64,000 bases of DNA from Actinoallomurus soli (GTDB taxonomy: Bacteria > Actinomycetota > Actinomycetes > Streptosporangiales > Streptosporangiaceae): the NCBI RefSeq assembly GCF_024055715.1, contig NZ_JAMXMV010000006.1, forward strand, positions 391,627-455,626. The letters are read 5' to 3'. Both the position numbers and the translations under genes were made by a program. The notes under the pieces were generated by a model. It ran no database searches. It was given only the letters and a program-made list of their open reading frames with translations, and had not been told where the DNA came from. Below, piece after piece: positions 17,550-26,713 of this stretch. Every line of letters begins with the position of its first letter. Position 1 is the first letter of the stretch.

Positions 17550-18144
17550 GGATGCTCCCGTTCTGGACCGCGATGAGGTACTCGACGAGGGTGATCAGCG
17601 CGCGGGTCGAGGACGTCCGGTCCCGCGCGTCGCAGAAGATCAGCGGCGTCGAGGGCAGCAGGTCCAGCGCCTCGCGCAGCTCCTCCTCCGCGAAGGCCGG
17701 CGCGCCGTCGAACTGGTTGATCGCGACGGCGTACCGGAGCTTCTGCTCCTCGAGGAAGCCCATGATGTCGAAGGACTGCTCCAGCCGCCGGGTGTCCGCC
17801 AGCACGAGCGCGCCGAGTGCCCCGCGCGACAGGTCGTGCCACAGCTGGGTGAACCGGTGCTGCCCGGGCGTCCCGAACAGGTACAGCACGAGTTCCTCGC
17901 TCAGCGTCAGCCGGCCGAAGTCCATCGCGACGGTGGTCGTCTCCTTGCCGGGTACGCCCGCGAGATCGTCGATCAGGGCGCCGGCCTGCGTCATCCGTTC
18001 CTCGGTGCGCAGCGGGCGGATCTCCGACAGCGTGCCGACCAGCGTGGTCTTGCCGACGGCGAAGTGCCCGACGATCAGCAGCTTGACCGAGGTCCGTACG
18101 GTGTCGCGTACGTAAGTGCCGTCAGAGACGAGCGCGGAGTCCAT
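17539..18144 (-). CDS. Ras/MglA-like GTP-binding protein (CvnD)
   Basis: A 201-aa small GTPase of the conservon D type. The P-loop is GHFAVGKTT (26-34); MDFGRL serves as the switch II region, and AINQFD replaces the usual NKxD guanine motif. With CvnB and CvnC it forms a G-protein-like switch at the membrane coupled to the sensor CvnA, controlling antibiotic production or aerial growth in Streptomyces examples. The 5' end overlaps the DUF742 gene by 23 bp, and the 3' end overlaps the P450 gene, a tight operon. Confidence 0.92.
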   Translation of the reverse strand: MDSALVSDGTYVRDTVRTSVKLLIVGHFAVGKTTLVGTLSEIRPLRTEERMTQAGALIDDLAGVPGKETTTVAMDFGRLTLSEELVLYLFGTPGQHRFTQLWHDLSRGALGALVLADTRRLEQSFDIMGFLEEQKLRYAVAINQFDGAPAFAEEELREALDLLPSTPLIFCDARDRTSSTRALITLVEYLIAVQNGSIREF

Positions 18145-18475
18145 CGAGCACCTCCTGGAGAAGCCGGGTCGAGGTCTCGCCGTCGTCCGTACCGCCGACC
18201 CGGGTCACGATGTGGCCGCTGTCCACCAGGTCGGACAGCAGGACCTTGGTGACGCTGATGGGGAGCGAGAGATGACCGGCGACCTCGGCCACCGAGAGGG
18301 CGCCGCCCCGGCACAGCTCCAGGACCCGGCGCTTCTCCGGGTTGAGGCCGTTCAGGTCCGAGCGCGCGGCCATGACGAGCGTGACGAGGTCGAAGATGTT
18401 GCGGGTCGGGCGGGCGCGCCCGCCCGTCACCACGTGCGGCCGTACGAGCGCCCGCTCCCGCCTGGCCGCGCTCAC
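18122..18475 (-). CDS. DUF742 protein (CvnC)
   Basis: A 117-aa protein of the DUF742 family, conservon position C. It has a winged-helix-like core (RRVLELCRGGALSVAEVAGHL followed by ISVTKVLLSDLVDSGHI) and a basic N-terminus RERALVRPHVVTGGR. The start is GTG at 18475, with AAGGAGGA directly upstream. An earlier ATG near 18515 opens only a 15-codon frame that ends at this GTG, which might serve for coupling. It interacts with the GTPase in characterised conservons. Confidence 0.9.
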   Translation of the reverse strand: MSAARRERALVRPHVVTGGRARPTRNIFDLVTLVMAARSDLNGLNPEKRRVLELCRGGALSVAEVAGHLSLPISVTKVLLSDLVDSGHIVTRVGGTDDGETSTRLLQEVLDGLRARL

Positions 18476-18530
18476 GCGTCCTCCTTCGTCGGAGGAGTGA
18501 CCGGAGGCGCTGTGCTCATGGCTCGCTCGC

Positions 18531-18944
18531 TCACGCGGTGACTCCCGGGACCTGTCTCGGCGGAGCGGTCAGCTCCTTGCCCAGGCGCTGGACGAGTTCC
18601 TGCAGGCGGAAGGAGATCGCCTCCATGTCGACCCGCTCCGTCGTCGAGACCGCGAGGTACGCGCCGGGACCGGCGGCGACGAGGAAGACGTATCCGTCGT
18701 CGAACTCGGTCACGGTCTGCCGCCAGGTGGTACGCGAGTCCCCGCAGAACTCCGCCGACGTGCGGGCCAGCGACTGCAGCCCGGACATCCCGGCCGCGTG
18801 GCGTTCGGCGTCGTCACGGCTGATGCGCTTGGAGTACGCCATCAGCAGGCCGTCCGCGGACAGCAGGATGGCGTGCCGGGTCTCCGGCATTTTCAGGGCA
18901 TCGTCGAGCATCCAGCCGAGCTTGTTGTTCGCGTCCTGCGTCAT
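18531..18944 (-). CDS. Roadblock/LC7 domain protein (CvnB)
   Basis: A 137-aa Roadblock/LC7 protein, conservon position B. The alpha/beta fold contains RHAILLSADGLLMAYSKRIS and the glycine-rich FLVAAGPGAYLAVS strands. Relatives such as MglB regulate small GTPases, so it probably acts as the GAP or scaffold for the adjacent CvnD. Its ATG overlaps the kinase stop by 4 bp. It ends 55 bp before the DUF742 GTG. Confidence 0.93.
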   Translation of the reverse strand: MTQDANNKLGWMLDDALKMPETRHAILLSADGLLMAYSKRISRDDAERHAAGMSGLQSLARTSAEFCGDSRTTWRQTVTEFDDGYVFLVAAGPGAYLAVSTTERVDMEAISFRLQELVQRLGKELTAPPRQVPGVTA

Positions 18945-20365
18945 TCGGCGATATTCCCTTCGGAGTCCGGAGAACCAGTGGCGCGGCCGGCTCGGGTACC
19001 GCGCTGCCAGGCGCCCATCCCGGCGGCGATCTCACGCGGCGGGCGGGTGGAGGGCGGCGGCTCGATCGAGGGTGCGGGCTGCTCGCCCGTGTCGGTGACG
19101 CGCCGGCGCTTCGGCAGGCCGTTCGCGGTGACCGCGCGCTGCTCCCGCGCCGGCGACGGCACCTGGCCGGACATGCCCGGCGCAGCGGGCATCGCCGGTG
19201 CGCTCGGCGCGGGCGGTGCGGTCGGGACGACGGGCGGGGCCGGGAGGGTCGGCGCGCTCGGCGCGGTGGGCAGGGCCGGTGCGGGGCGCTCGGCGCGTAC
19301 GGGCCGCGGCTCCGTCCACACCGGCTGCTCGGCGCGTCGCGGCTGCGGCTCGCTCCGTGCGGGGGCCGGCTCGGTGTCGAGGTGGGTCAGCAGTTCGCCG
19401 GGGAGGAACAGCACGGCGCGCACACCGCCGTACGGCGAGCTGCTGTCGACCGACACCCGGAAGCCGTACCGCGCGGCCAGCACACCGACGACGGCGAAGC
19501 CGACCTGCGGCGGGTCGCCGAGCCGGTTGATGTCCACGGAATCCCGCCCGGACAGCAGCCGCTCGGCCCGCTGGATCTCCTCCGCGTCCATGGCGACGCC
19601 GGCGTCGTCGATCACGATGGCGACGCCGTTGTGCGCCTGCCGGAAGTTGACCTCGACGGTGGTGTTCGGCTGGGAGTGGCGGGCGGCGTTGTCCAGGAGT
19701 TCGGCGACCGCCAGCACGACCGGCTCGACCACGCGGCTGATGACGGCGATGTTCGACTGCGGCTGGACGTCGATGCGCAGGTAGTCGCGGATCCGGGAGG
19801 TCGCGCCGCGTACGACGTCGACCAGCGCCGCCGCGGACCTCTGCTGCCCCGGCCACGACCCGCAGAGCACGGCGGTGGCCTGGGCGCGCCGGCCGAGCTG
19901 GGCGTTCATGTGGTCGATTCTCATGAGGCCTTCGAGGACGTCCGGGTCGTCGTGGCGCTCCTGCATGGTGGAGATGGCCAGCTGCTGCTCATTGGCGAGG
20001 CTCTGCACGGCGCGCATCATGGCCTTCAGGGTGACCTTGGCGGACTGGTCCGCCCGCTCCTTCGCGCGTTCGGCGTAGTCCGTGAACATACTCAGGATCG
20101 CCCGAATGCCCTGCTCGGCGCTGGTTCCCGCGAAACTCGGATTGCGCGGGCCGGGCACCGCCACCGGTTTGCCGTAAAGGGACTCCACGAGCGCCGGGGT
20201 ACGGACGGCGACGAGGTGGCGCAGCTCCTCGTCGCGGACGCGCGCCGTCTCCTCCAGCGTGCCGGCGCGGCGGCGCAGCCGGGAGGAGATCTGCCGCTCC
20301 CGTACGAGCAGCACCACGGCGACCAGGAGCCCGGCCGTCAGGCACACGAAGGCGACCGCCGACAT
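18941..20365 (-). CDS. Conservon sensor histidine kinase (CvnA)
   Basis: A 474-aa membrane-bound kinase-like protein. The start is the ATG at 20365 with TGAGGAG before it; it opens with one membrane helix (AVAFVCLTAGLLVAVVLL, about 3-20). A coiled-coil/dimer region follows (about 100-200), then an HATPase domain with ELLDNAARHSQPNT and VIDDAGVAMD. No canonical phospho-His box is evident. The last 150 residues are a Pro/Ala-rich disordered tail (PTAPSAPTLPAPPVVPTAPP), usual for CvnA. It tops the cvnA-B-C-D-P450 operon. Confidence 0.9.
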   Translation of the reverse strand: MSAVAFVCLTAGLLVAVVLLVRERQISSRLRRRAGTLEETARVRDEELRHLVAVRTPALVESLYGKPVAVPGPRNPSFAGTSAEQGIRAILSMFTDYAERAKERADQSAKVTLKAMMRAVQSLANEQQLAISTMQERHDDPDVLEGLMRIDHMNAQLGRRAQATAVLCGSWPGQQRSAAALVDVVRGATSRIRDYLRIDVQPQSNIAVISRVVEPVVLAVAELLDNAARHSQPNTTVEVNFRQAHNGVAIVIDDAGVAMDAEEIQRAERLLSGRDSVDINRLGDPPQVGFAVVGVLAARYGFRVSVDSSSPYGGVRAVLFLPGELLTHLDTEPAPARSEPQPRRAEQPVWTEPRPVRAERPAPALPTAPSAPTLPAPPVVPTAPPAPSAPAMPAAPGMSGQVPSPAREQRAVTANGLPKRRRVTDTGEQPAPSIEPPPSTRPPREIAAGMGAWQRGTRAGRATGSPDSEGNIAE

Positions 20366-20484
20366 GTATCGCTCCTCAGATCCTCGAGGTGGAAAGGGGG
20401 GAGGCGAGTGCTCCACATTTCGGGTCAGTACTCATTAAGTCGCAAAGACTACAGCCCGTGATCTTCGCGTACCAGGGCAATACG

Positions 20485-20514
20485 AAAAAAGACCAGCCCG
20501 TTAAAGGTCTGGTC
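20485..20514 (-). terminator. Rho-independent terminator of purA
   Basis: Read on the minus strand: GACCAG, ACC, a TTTAAC loop, then GGGCTGGTC followed by TTTTTT. The stem pairs GACCAG (20509-20514) with CTGGTC (20491-20496) plus two further CC/GG pairs. The six-T tract is rare in this GC-rich sequence and makes this the clearest intrinsic terminator in the window. It lies about 50 bp after the purA stop and protects the conservon promoter region. Confidence 0.85.
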
Positions 20515-20525
20515 CCGTACGACTT

Positions 20526-20551
20526 GACGGCCCTGAATGGTCAGGGCCGTC
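20526..20551 (-). terminator. Perfect 11-bp hairpin between purA stop and its terminator
   Basis: GACGGCCCTGA (20526-20536) and TCAGGGCCGTC (20541-20551) pair perfectly around a four-base loop, 12 bp after the purA stop. It has no T-run of its own and precedes the T-tract terminator, so the pair may act as a tandem terminator or as a 3'-end mRNA stabiliser. Confidence 0.65.
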
Positions 20552-20562
20552 ACGTCGGCAAG

Positions 20563-21846
20563 TCAGATCAGGGAGTGGAGCTGAAGTGTCTGGTCACGGC
20601 CGGGACCGACGCCGATGGCGCTGATCTGGGCTCCTGACATCTCCTCCAGCGCCCGGACGTAGTCCTGCGCCTTCTTGGGCAGGTCCTCGAACGTCTTGCA
20701 CTCGGAGATGTCCTCCTGCCAGCCGTCCAGCTCCTCGTAGATCGGCTTGGCGTGGTGGAACCCGGTCTGCGTCATCGGGAGCTCGTCGCAGCGCTCGCCG
20801 TCGATGTCGTAGGCCACGCAGACCGGGATCTTGTCCAGGCCCGACAGCACGTCGAGCTTGGTGAGGAAGTAGTCGGTCACGCCGTTGACGCGCGTGGCGT
20901 ACCGGGCGATCACCGCGTCGAACCAGCCGCAGCGGCGGTTGCGGCCCGTCGTCACGCCGTACTCGCCGCCGGTCGTGCGCAGCCAGTCGCCCGTCTCGTC
21001 GAGCAGCTCGGTGGGGAACGGCCCGGAGCCGACGCGGGTGGTGTACGCCTTCAGGATGCCGATCACCTTGGTGATGCGGGTCGGGCCGACGCCCGAGCCC
21101 GCGCACGCCCCGCCCGAGGTCGGGCTGGAGGAGGTCACGAAGGGGTACGTGCCGTGGTCGACGTCGAGGAGCGTGCCCTGGGCGCCCTCCAGGAGGACCA
21201 GCTTGTCCTCGTCGAGCGCCTTGTTGATCACGAGTGCGGTGTCGGCGATGTGCGGGCGCAGCCGCTCGCCGTACGCGATGTACTCCTCGATGATCGGGTT
21301 GAGCTCGATGGCGCGCCGGTTGTACACCTTGGCGAGGATCTGGTTCTTGTCGCGCAGCGCGAGCTCGAGCTTCTGGCGCAGGATGCCGGGGTCGAGCAGG
21401 TCCTGCACCCGGATGCCCATCCGGGCGATCTTGTCGCCGTACGCCGGCCCGATGCCACGACCGGTGGTGCCGATCTGGGCCTTGCCGAGGTACCGCTCGC
21501 TCACCTTGTCGAGGGCCTTGTGGTGCGGCATGATCAAGTGGGCGTTCGCCGAGATCAGCAGCCGGTCGCAGCTCACCCCGCGCGCCTGCAGCCCGTCGAT
21601 CTCCTCCAGCAGCACCCCCGGGTCGATGACCACGCCGTTCCCGATCACGGGGACGACGTCCGGGGAGAGCACCCCTGACGGGAGCAGATGGAGGGCGTAG
21701 GACTGGTCGCCGATGACGACGGTGTGCCCCGCGTTGTTACCGCCCTGGTATCGGACGACATAGTCGACGTCGCCGCCGAGAATATCGGTGGCCTTGCCCT
21801 TGCCTTCGTCGCCCCACTGGGCGCCGACGAGCACGATGGCCGGCAT
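20563..21846 (-). CDS. purA: Adenylosuccinate synthetase
   Basis: PurA makes adenylosuccinate from IMP and aspartate with GTP; PurB, encoded in this window, finishes AMP synthesis. The 427-aa protein starts [19 protein letters not shown], whose GDEGKGK loop (12-18) binds GTP and IMP. Further signatures are NAGHTVV, the GIGPAYGDK segment and [10 protein letters not shown]. The start is set at the second ATG (21846), with GGGGAGAGAG upstream; the ATG 21 bp earlier has no ribosome site. Monocistronic, with its own terminator. Confidence 0.96.
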   Translation of the reverse strand: MPAIVLVGAQWGDEGKGKATDILGGDVDYVVRYQGGNNAGHTVVIGDQSYALHLLPSGVLSPDVVPVIGNGVVIDPGVLLEEIDGLQARGVSCDRLLISANAHLIMPHHKALDKVSERYLGKAQIGTTGRGIGPAYGDKIARMGIRVQDLLDPGILRQKLELALRDKNQILAKVYNRRAIELNPIIEEYIAYGERLRPHIADTALVINKALDEDKLVLLEGAQGTLLDVDHGTYPFVTSSSPTSGGACAGSGVGPTRITKVIGILKAYTTRVGSGPFPTELLDETGDWLRTTGGEYGVTTGRNRRCGWFDAVIARYATRVNGVTDYFLTKLDVLSGLDKIPVCVAYDIDGERCDELPMTQTGFHHAKPIYEELDGWQEDISECKTFEDLPKKAQDYVRALEEMSGAQISAIGVGPGRDQTLQLHSLI

Positions 21847-21873
21847 AGGAGCTCTCTCCCCTGGCATCGACGA

Positions 21874-21905
21874 AGCCCCTGGCGCAAGCAGCAGCGACAG
21901 GGGCT
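21874..21905. promoter_or_regulatory. Inverted repeat between DUF3151 gene and purA
   Basis: AGCCCCTG (21874-21881) and CAGGGGCT (21898-21905) form an 8-bp stem with a 16-base loop, 28 bp before the purA start. No T-tract follows on the minus strand. It may be a weak terminator for the upstream gene or a structured purA leader; nothing in the sequence decides. Confidence 0.4.
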
Positions 21906-21959
21906 CTTGCGATCAGAGGGTACCCGCCGGATGACCGCGAGGAAAACGGTAGGTGCCGG

Positions 21960-22373
21960 TCAGGAGGCCAGAACCTCGACCGCCGTGGGGCTGGAGTCCC
22001 GCAGGAAGGTCCGGCAGCGCTCCGCCTCGTCGTCCTCGCCGATCGCCGCGGCGGCCCTGGCGAGCGCGTGCAGGGCGCGCAGGAACCCGCGGTTCGGCGC
22101 GTGCTCCCAGGGGACCGGGCCGTGGCCCTTCCACCCCGCGCGGCGGAGCGCGTCGAGTCCGCGGTGGTAGCCGGTACGCGCGTAGGCGTACGACTCGATC
22201 ACGTCGCCCTTCCCGAAGGCGCGGTCGGCGAGCTCGGCCCAGCCGGCCGGGTACGCCGGGAAGCGGGCGACGACCTCGAAGGGGTCGACCCCGGCCTCCA
22301 GGGACTGTCGGGCTTCGTCGTTGTCCGGCAGCTCGGTCGGGGCCGGCCCGCCGAGAAGGTTCTGGTGCTCCAT
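21960..22373 (-). CDS. DUF3151 domain protein
   Basis: A 137-aa soluble protein of the actinobacterial DUF3151 family, function unknown. Typical features are the short N-terminus [31 protein letters not shown] and the conserved [31 protein letters not shown] block. The repeated short helices look TPR-like. It is often found beside purA, as here (same strand, 113 bp upstream). Divergent from the aldo/keto reductase. Confidence 0.88.
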   Translation of the reverse strand: MEHQNLLGGPAPTELPDNDEARQSLEAGVDPFEVVARFPAYPAGWAELADRAFGKGDVIESYAYARTGYHRGLDALRRAGWKGHGPVPWEHAPNRGFLRALHALARAAAAIGEDDEAERCRTFLRDSSPTAVEVLAS

Positions 22374-22447
22374 GGGGTCATCCTGCCCTTTTCGACGGCG
22401 TTCTCCTATTCCACAGGGTGGGAAACTTCGTCGATATTGCTGCTGGG

Positions 22448-22453
22448 TACGGT
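22448..22453 (+). promoter_or_regulatory. Leaderless-type -10 box of the aldo/keto reductase
   Basis: TACGGT lies six bases before the ATG at 22460, fitting the TAnnnT leaderless geometry. No ribosome site is present, which agrees with leaderless translation. Confidence 0.5.
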
Positions 22454-22459
22454 TGCGGC

Positions 22460-23299
22460 ATGACCGAAACCACGTTCACCATCGGTGGGGACCTGACCGT
22501 AAATCGCCTGGGGTACGGCGCCATGCGCATCACCGGGCCCGGCATCTGGGGTCCTCCGGCCGACCGGGACGAGGCGCTCCGGGTGCTGCGGCGCGCCGTC
22601 GAGCTCGGCGTGGACTTCATCGACACCGCCGACTCCTACGGCCCGTACGTCTCGGAGGAGCTGATCCACGAGGCACTGCACCCGTACGACGGTGTGAAGA
22701 TCGCCACGAAGGCCGGTTTCGTCCGGACGGGCCCGAACGAATGGCATCCGGTCGGCCGGCCGAAGTACCTCCGCCAGCAGGTGCTGATGAGCCTGCGCCG
22801 GCTCGGCCTGGAGCGGCTGGACCTGCTCCAGTTGCACCGCATCGACCCGGAGGTCCCCCTCGCCGACCAGCTCGGCGAGCTGCGCGACCTGCAGCAGGAG
22901 GGGAAGATCCGGCACATCGGGCTGTCCGAGGTCGGTGTCGAGGAGATCGAGCGGGCCCGGGAGATCGTTCCGATCGTCACCGTGCAGAACCTCTACAACC
23001 TGACCAACCGCCGGTCCGAGGACGTCCTGGACTACTGCGAGCGGGAGGGCATCGGGTTCATCCCGTGGTTCCCGCTGGCCGTCGGCGAACTCGCCAAACC
23101 GGGCGGGCACCTCGACCAGATCGCCAAGGAGCTGAACGCCACGCCGTCGCAGGTGGCGCTGGCGTGGCTGCTCCGGCGCTCGCCGGTGATGCTGCCGATC
23201 CCCGGCACCGGCTCCGTGGAGCATCTCGAGGAGAACATGGGTGCCGCGAACCTCACCCTGACCGACGACCAGTTGGCCGCGCTGTCCGAGCTGTCCTAG
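22460..23299 (+). CDS. Aldo/keto reductase
   Basis: A 279-aa AKR-superfamily TIM barrel using NADPH to reduce carbonyls. The catalytic tetrad is visible: Asp and Tyr in FIDTADSYG (about residues 53-61), Lys in IATKAGF and His in LLQLHRID. The C-terminal cofactor region has [18 protein letters not shown]. Substrate unknown. The start is the ATG at 22460; the open frame continues upstream antisense to the DUF3151 gene but carries no domain there. Its TAG stop shares a CTAG with the converging GNAT gene. Confidence 0.93.
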   Translation: MTETTFTIGGDLTVNRLGYGAMRITGPGIWGPPADRDEALRVLRRAVELGVDFIDTADSYGPYVSEELIHEALHPYDGVKIATKAGFVRTGPNEWHPVGRPKYLRQQVLMSLRRLGLERLDLLQLHRIDPEVPLADQLGELRDLQQEGKIRHIGLSEVGVEEIERAREIVPIVTVQNLYNLTNRRSEDVLDYCEREGIGFIPWFPLAVGELAKPGGHLDQIAKELNATPSQVALAWLLRRSPVMLPIPGTGSVEHLEENMGAANLTLTDDQLAALSELS

Positions 23300-23886
23300 C
23301 CGTCCTGAAGCGTGATCCGGTAGATCAGCGCGCCGTCCTCGCCGTGGGCGGCGGCCGCGTGCGGCCAGAGGCCGCCGATCGCCGCCCGTGCGGCGTGGTT
23401 GTCCACCAGGACGTCGGCGCGTAGCTCGCCGATCCCGCGGGCGCGGGCCAGCCGGGTCAGGCCGGTGACCAGCCGCCGGCCGACGCCCCGGCGCTGCCAG
23501 GGGTCCGCGACCATGACCGCGAGGTCCGCGAGCCCCGGCAGGGTCGCGTCGCGCGTGTACTCGGCGATCCCGGCGATCTCGGTGCCCGCGACGGCGACGA
23601 GCGCGTCGCGGTCCCAGTGGTCCACCCGGCTCAGCGTCTCCGCGTAGAACGCCGGAATCCGCGGCGTCCCCGCGAAGAACCTGCGGTACAGGCTGAGCGT
23701 CGAGAGCCGCATGCCGAGCACCCCCTCCCGGTCGCCGTCCTCGTACGGCCGCACCCCGACGACCGGCATGGAGCCCTCGTCCGGCCGCGCGCCGGCGACC
23801 GGAAGGGCGCCGCCGGCAAGGCGCAGGGGTGCTGAACGGGGAATGAGTTTCGTCACGAAACCCATTGCATCATCGGTGAGTTTCAT
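23296..23886 (-). CDS. GNAT family acetyltransferase
   Basis: A 196-aa protein with a single GNAT domain (about residues 44-190): [18 protein letters not shown] at the N-edge, then [19 protein letters not shown] with the acetyl-CoA R/QxxGxG/A loop. The first 40 residues are variable and the start is uncertain: the ATG at 23886 has no good ribosome site, and later Met codons at 23865 or just before VVGVRPYED are possible. Substrate unknown. Its stop shares CTAG with the aldo/keto reductase stop. Confidence 0.8.
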   Translation of the reverse strand: MKLTDDAMGFVTKLIPRSAPLRLAGGALPVAGARPDEGSMPVVGVRPYEDGDREGVLGMRLSTLSLYRRFFAGTPRIPAFYAETLSRVDHWDRDALVAVAGTEIAGIAEYTRDATLPGLADLAVMVADPWQRRGVGRRLVTGLTRLARARGIGELRADVLVDNHAARAAIGGLWPHAAAAHGEDGALIYRITLQDG

Positions 23887-23910
23887 GAAGCAACCCTGTG
23901 CTCCGGAAAA

Positions 23911-23940
23911 GGGCCGGAGGCGCGATGCCGCCTCCGGCCC
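23911..23940. terminator. 12-bp perfect hairpin terminator-like stem
   Basis: GGGCCGGAGGCG (23911-23922) and CGCCTCCGGCCC (23929-23940) form a 12-bp perfect stem with a six-base loop. It sits 10 bp after the DUF4232 gene stop on the minus strand. No T-tract follows, as is common in high-GC actinobacteria. Confidence 0.7.
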
Positions 23941-23950
23941 GCGTGGTCGG

Positions 23951-24466
23951 TCAGTGGTGCAGGTGACCGAGGTCGAGGACGGCGCCCTTCCCGGGGGCCG
24001 TCCCGATGAGGGTGTGCCACGAGGCCGCGGTGTTCCCGCCGTGCGACGGGAGGGCGAACAGCAGCGAGTCCGGAGTGATCGGCTTGTCCGACACGACCGT
24101 CCAGTGCAGGTCGAGGTGCCCCGTCCTGCCGTGCTTGAGGACGATCGACTCCTTGCCGGAGCCCGTCGCGTGATGAACCGTCGTACGGACCTTCTGGGCA
24201 CCGCCCTCCGGGCCGCTCTTCAGGAAGGTCACGCCGGTCAGGCCGTTGCGCAGAACGCAGGTCTTGCCGCGGTTCTTGAAGTTCAGCGTCGCGTACCGCT
24301 GGCCCGCCCCGGCGTCGACGTGGCCGAGCTTCACGGTGAGGTTCGCGGCCTTGCAGACGGGTGTGGTGGCGGCGAGGGCAGGCGCGGCCACCGCGATCGA
24401 ACCGCCCGCGGCGACGACGCCCGCGACGACCGCGGTCCGGATCCGGCGACGGGTCTTGTCTCGCAT
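23951..24466 (-). CDS. Secreted DUF4232 protein
   Basis: A 171-aa exported protein: signal peptide RTAVVAGVVAAGGSIAVAAPALAA cleaved after about residue 33, then one DUF4232 beta-sandwich with two Cys (TPVCKAANL and KTCVLRNGL) likely to form a disulfide. The family is common among actinobacterial secreted and lipoproteins; function unknown. The start is the ATG at 24466 with GGGGAG upstream. No lipobox is present, so it is probably released. Confidence 0.85.
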   Translation of the reverse strand: MRDKTRRRIRTAVVAGVVAAGGSIAVAAPALAATTPVCKAANLTVKLGHVDAGAGQRYATLNFKNRGKTCVLRNGLTGVTFLKSGPEGGAQKVRTTVHHATGSGKESIVLKHGRTGHLDLHWTVVSDKPITPDSLLFALPSHGGNTAASWHTLIGTAPGKGAVLDLGHLHH

Positions 24467-24578
24467 CGATGCTCCCCGAATTTCGGCGGCCACCCTCTTT
24501 CGGGCGCCCGCAATGTCCTGTCAGGGGATGAGATGACGGTCTGATGCGAATCGTTCGCCGATCTCGGGAAGAAAATGA

Positions 24579-25070
24579 TCAAACAGCCGCTTCTCCGGCC
24601 TGCTGGACGATCCGGTCCGTCGGCCGGGCACCCGGACCGGGCCGCGGCTCGACGTCGGTGGGGCCCATCGCCGCGCCGCACTCCGAGCAGGTCAGGGCGG
24701 GCGTCAGCCGTCCCGTGCAGCCGCGGTGGGTGAGGACGACCGGAGAGCCGTCCTCGGCGTAGTACTGGTCGCCCCACAGCAGCAGGGACATCATCGCCGG
24801 CCAGAGCCCCACACCCTTGCGGGTCAGCCGGTACTCGTAGCGATCGGGCCGCTCCTGGTAGCGGTGGCGCCGGAGGATGCCCTCGTCGCACAGGCGGCTC
24901 AGCCGGTCCGTCAGGACGTTGCGCGCCACGCCCAGGTCGGCCTGGAAGTCGTCGAACCGGCGGACGCCCTCGAACGCGTCACGGATGATCAGCAGGGTCC
25001 AGCGTTCACCGACGATCTCGAGTGCCCGGGCGATGGAGCAGTTCTGGTCGTCGTACGTGCGGTGGAGCAC
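24579..25070 (-). CDS. HxlR family transcriptional regulator
   Basis: A 163-aa winged-helix regulator of the HxlR/MarR-like group: NCSIARALEIVGERWTLLII (about residues 10-29) includes the conserved Cys that in relatives senses electrophiles or oxidants. It continues with FDDFQADLGVARNVLTDRL and the wing RPDRYEYRLTRKG. The C-terminal extension has CSECG, a possible metal or redox pair. It lies 70 bp downstream of the glutamate decarboxylase gene on the same strand; its target is unknown. Confidence 0.9.
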   Translation of the reverse strand: MLHRTYDDQNCSIARALEIVGERWTLLIIRDAFEGVRRFDDFQADLGVARNVLTDRLSRLCDEGILRRHRYQERPDRYEYRLTRKGVGLWPAMMSLLLWGDQYYAEDGSPVVLTHRGCTGRLTPALTCSECGAAMGPTDVEPRPGPGARPTDRIVQQAGEAAV

Positions 25071-25140
25071 GCCTCCAGCGTAAGTCGCCGGGTTTCGTCA
25101 AGCAACGCGAGGACGACCGGCCCCGCCGGGGCGGAGGCCG

Positions 25141-26544
25141 TCAGTGGTGGAAACTGGGGGCGTCCTCGGGGCCGAACATCGGTCCCGGCTGTCTGCGGAG
25201 CCACGGCAGGAGGTTCCGCAGGTCCTCGACCAGGCGGTCGGCCAGATCGAAGGAGAACCCGTTGCGGCACACGATCCGCAGCACCGCGAGGTCCTGTCGG
25301 TTAGCCGGGAAGGTGTAGGCTGGCACGAGCCAGCCCGACTCCCGCAGCCGTCGTGACACGTCGAAGACGTCGAACTCGGTCACGTCGTCGGCGACGGTGA
25401 AGGCGAACACCGGAAGCCGGTCGCCGCGGGTCAGGAGCCGGAAACAGCCCATCGCCTCGATCTGCTCGGCCAGATACGTCGCCACGTCGCGGCTGTGCTG
25501 CTGGACGGCGCGAAAGCCCTCGAAACCGAGCCGCAGGAAGTTGTAGTACTGCGCGACGACCTGCGCACCGGGCCGGGAGAAGTTGAGCGCGAACGTCGGC
25601 ATGTCGCCGCCCAGGTAGTTGACGCGCTCCACCAGCTCCTCGGGCAGCGCCTCCTGGTCCCGCCACAGCGCCCAGCCGACGCCCGGGTACACCAGCCCGT
25701 ACTTGTGGCCGGACGTGTTGATGGAGGCGACGCGCGGAAGCCGGAAGTCCCACACGAGCTCCGGGTCCAGGAACGGGGCGATCATGCCACCGGACGCACC
25801 GTCCACGTGGACGGGCACGTTCACGCCCGTACGCTCCTCCAGCGTGTCGAGCGCGGCGCAGATCTCGGCCACCGGTTCGTAGCTGCCGTCCATCGTCGAA
25901 CCCAGGATGGCGACGACACCGATCGTGTTCTCGTCGCACATCTCCACGGCCTGTTCCGCCTCCAGGTGGAACCGGTCGCCCTCCATCGGGACCAGGCGCG
26001 CCTCCACCTCCCAGAAGTTGCAGAACTTCTCCCAGCACACCTGGACGTTGGCGCCCATGACGAGGTTCGGCCGGGCGCCCGAGGCGTACCGCTCGGCGTT
26101 GCGGTGCATCCAGCGGCGCTTGAGCGCCATGCCGGCCAGCATGCACGCCTCGCTGGATCCGGTGGTGGAGCATCCGATCGCGGCGTCGGGGGCCGGCGCG
26201 TTCCACAGGTCGGCGAGGATCGCGACGCAGCGCCGCTCCAGCTCCGCCGTCCGCGGGTACTCGTCCTTGTCGACGATGTTCTTGTCGATGGTGTCGGCCA
26301 TGAGGGCCGCCGCCTCCGGCTCCATCCACGTGCTCACGAAGGTGGCCAGGTTCAGGCGGGAGTTGCCGTCCAGGATCAGGTCGTCGTGGATGAGCCGGTA
26401 CGCGGTCACCGGTGGCATCGGGCCGTCCGGCAGCCGGTTGCGTGGCAGGACCGTATCGACACCGGAGACGGGATCCGCCTCGCCGAGCAGGGGGTGGACA
26501 CGCACCGGCCGTTGCCCGTCCCCGTCGGCATTGTGCAGCGTCAC
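25141..26544 (-). CDS. gadB: Glutamate decarboxylase
   Basis: A 467-aa PLP enzyme converting glutamate to GABA and CO2. The length and the segments YRLIHDDLILDGNSRLNLAT and WMEPEAAALM match bacterial GadA/B, and SINTSGHKYGLVYPG holds the PLP lysine (about residue 281). The C-terminus ends in FHH, so a His near the end may act in pH closure as in E. coli. The GTG at 26544 is chosen because GGGGAGAAGG lies directly before it; the open frame extends 87 codons further without support. No antiporter gene is nearby, so the GABA shunt rather than acid export is the more likely role. Confidence 0.92.
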   Translation of the reverse strand: MTLHNADGDGQRPVRVHPLLGEADPVSGVDTVLPRNRLPDGPMPPVTAYRLIHDDLILDGNSRLNLATFVSTWMEPEAAALMADTIDKNIVDKDEYPRTAELERRCVAILADLWNAPAPDAAIGCSTTGSSEACMLAGMALKRRWMHRNAERYASGARPNLVMGANVQVCWEKFCNFWEVEARLVPMEGDRFHLEAEQAVEMCDENTIGVVAILGSTMDGSYEPVAEICAALDTLEERTGVNVPVHVDGASGGMIAPFLDPELVWDFRLPRVASINTSGHKYGLVYPGVGWALWRDQEALPEELVERVNYLGGDMPTFALNFSRPGAQVVAQYYNFLRLGFEGFRAVQQHSRDVATYLAEQIEAMGCFRLLTRGDRLPVFAFTVADDVTEFDVFDVSRRLRESGWLVPAYTFPANRQDLAVLRIVCRNGFSFDLADRLVEDLRNLLPWLRRQPGPMFGPEDAPSFHH

Positions 26545-26662
26545 GCCTTCTCCCCTCGACGGACTTGTCGGGGGAGGAAGTGTCGCAGACGGTAGATCAG
26601 CGGAAAGTAAGCGCGCGGCCGCGGCGGCGAGTCCGGCGACGCCCTTCCGGCCTCCGAACGGA

Positions 26663-26693
26663 CGGGGACGGCGGCCTTCGCCGGCCGTCCCCG
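26663..26693 (-). terminator. Hairpin downstream of the aldolase gene
   Basis: CGGGGACGGC (26663-26672) and GCCGTCCCCG (26684-26693) form a 10-bp stem with an 11-base loop, 20 bp after the fba stop on the minus strand. No T-run. A terminator separating fba from the glutamate decarboxylase gene is likely. Confidence 0.6.
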
Positions 26694-26713
26694 CTCGTTC
26701 GCTCCGGGGATCC

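Noticed and set aside
24493..24544. Earlier start for the DUF4232 protein
   Set aside because: The ATG at 24493 adds nine residues before a good ribosome site and signal peptide at 24466.
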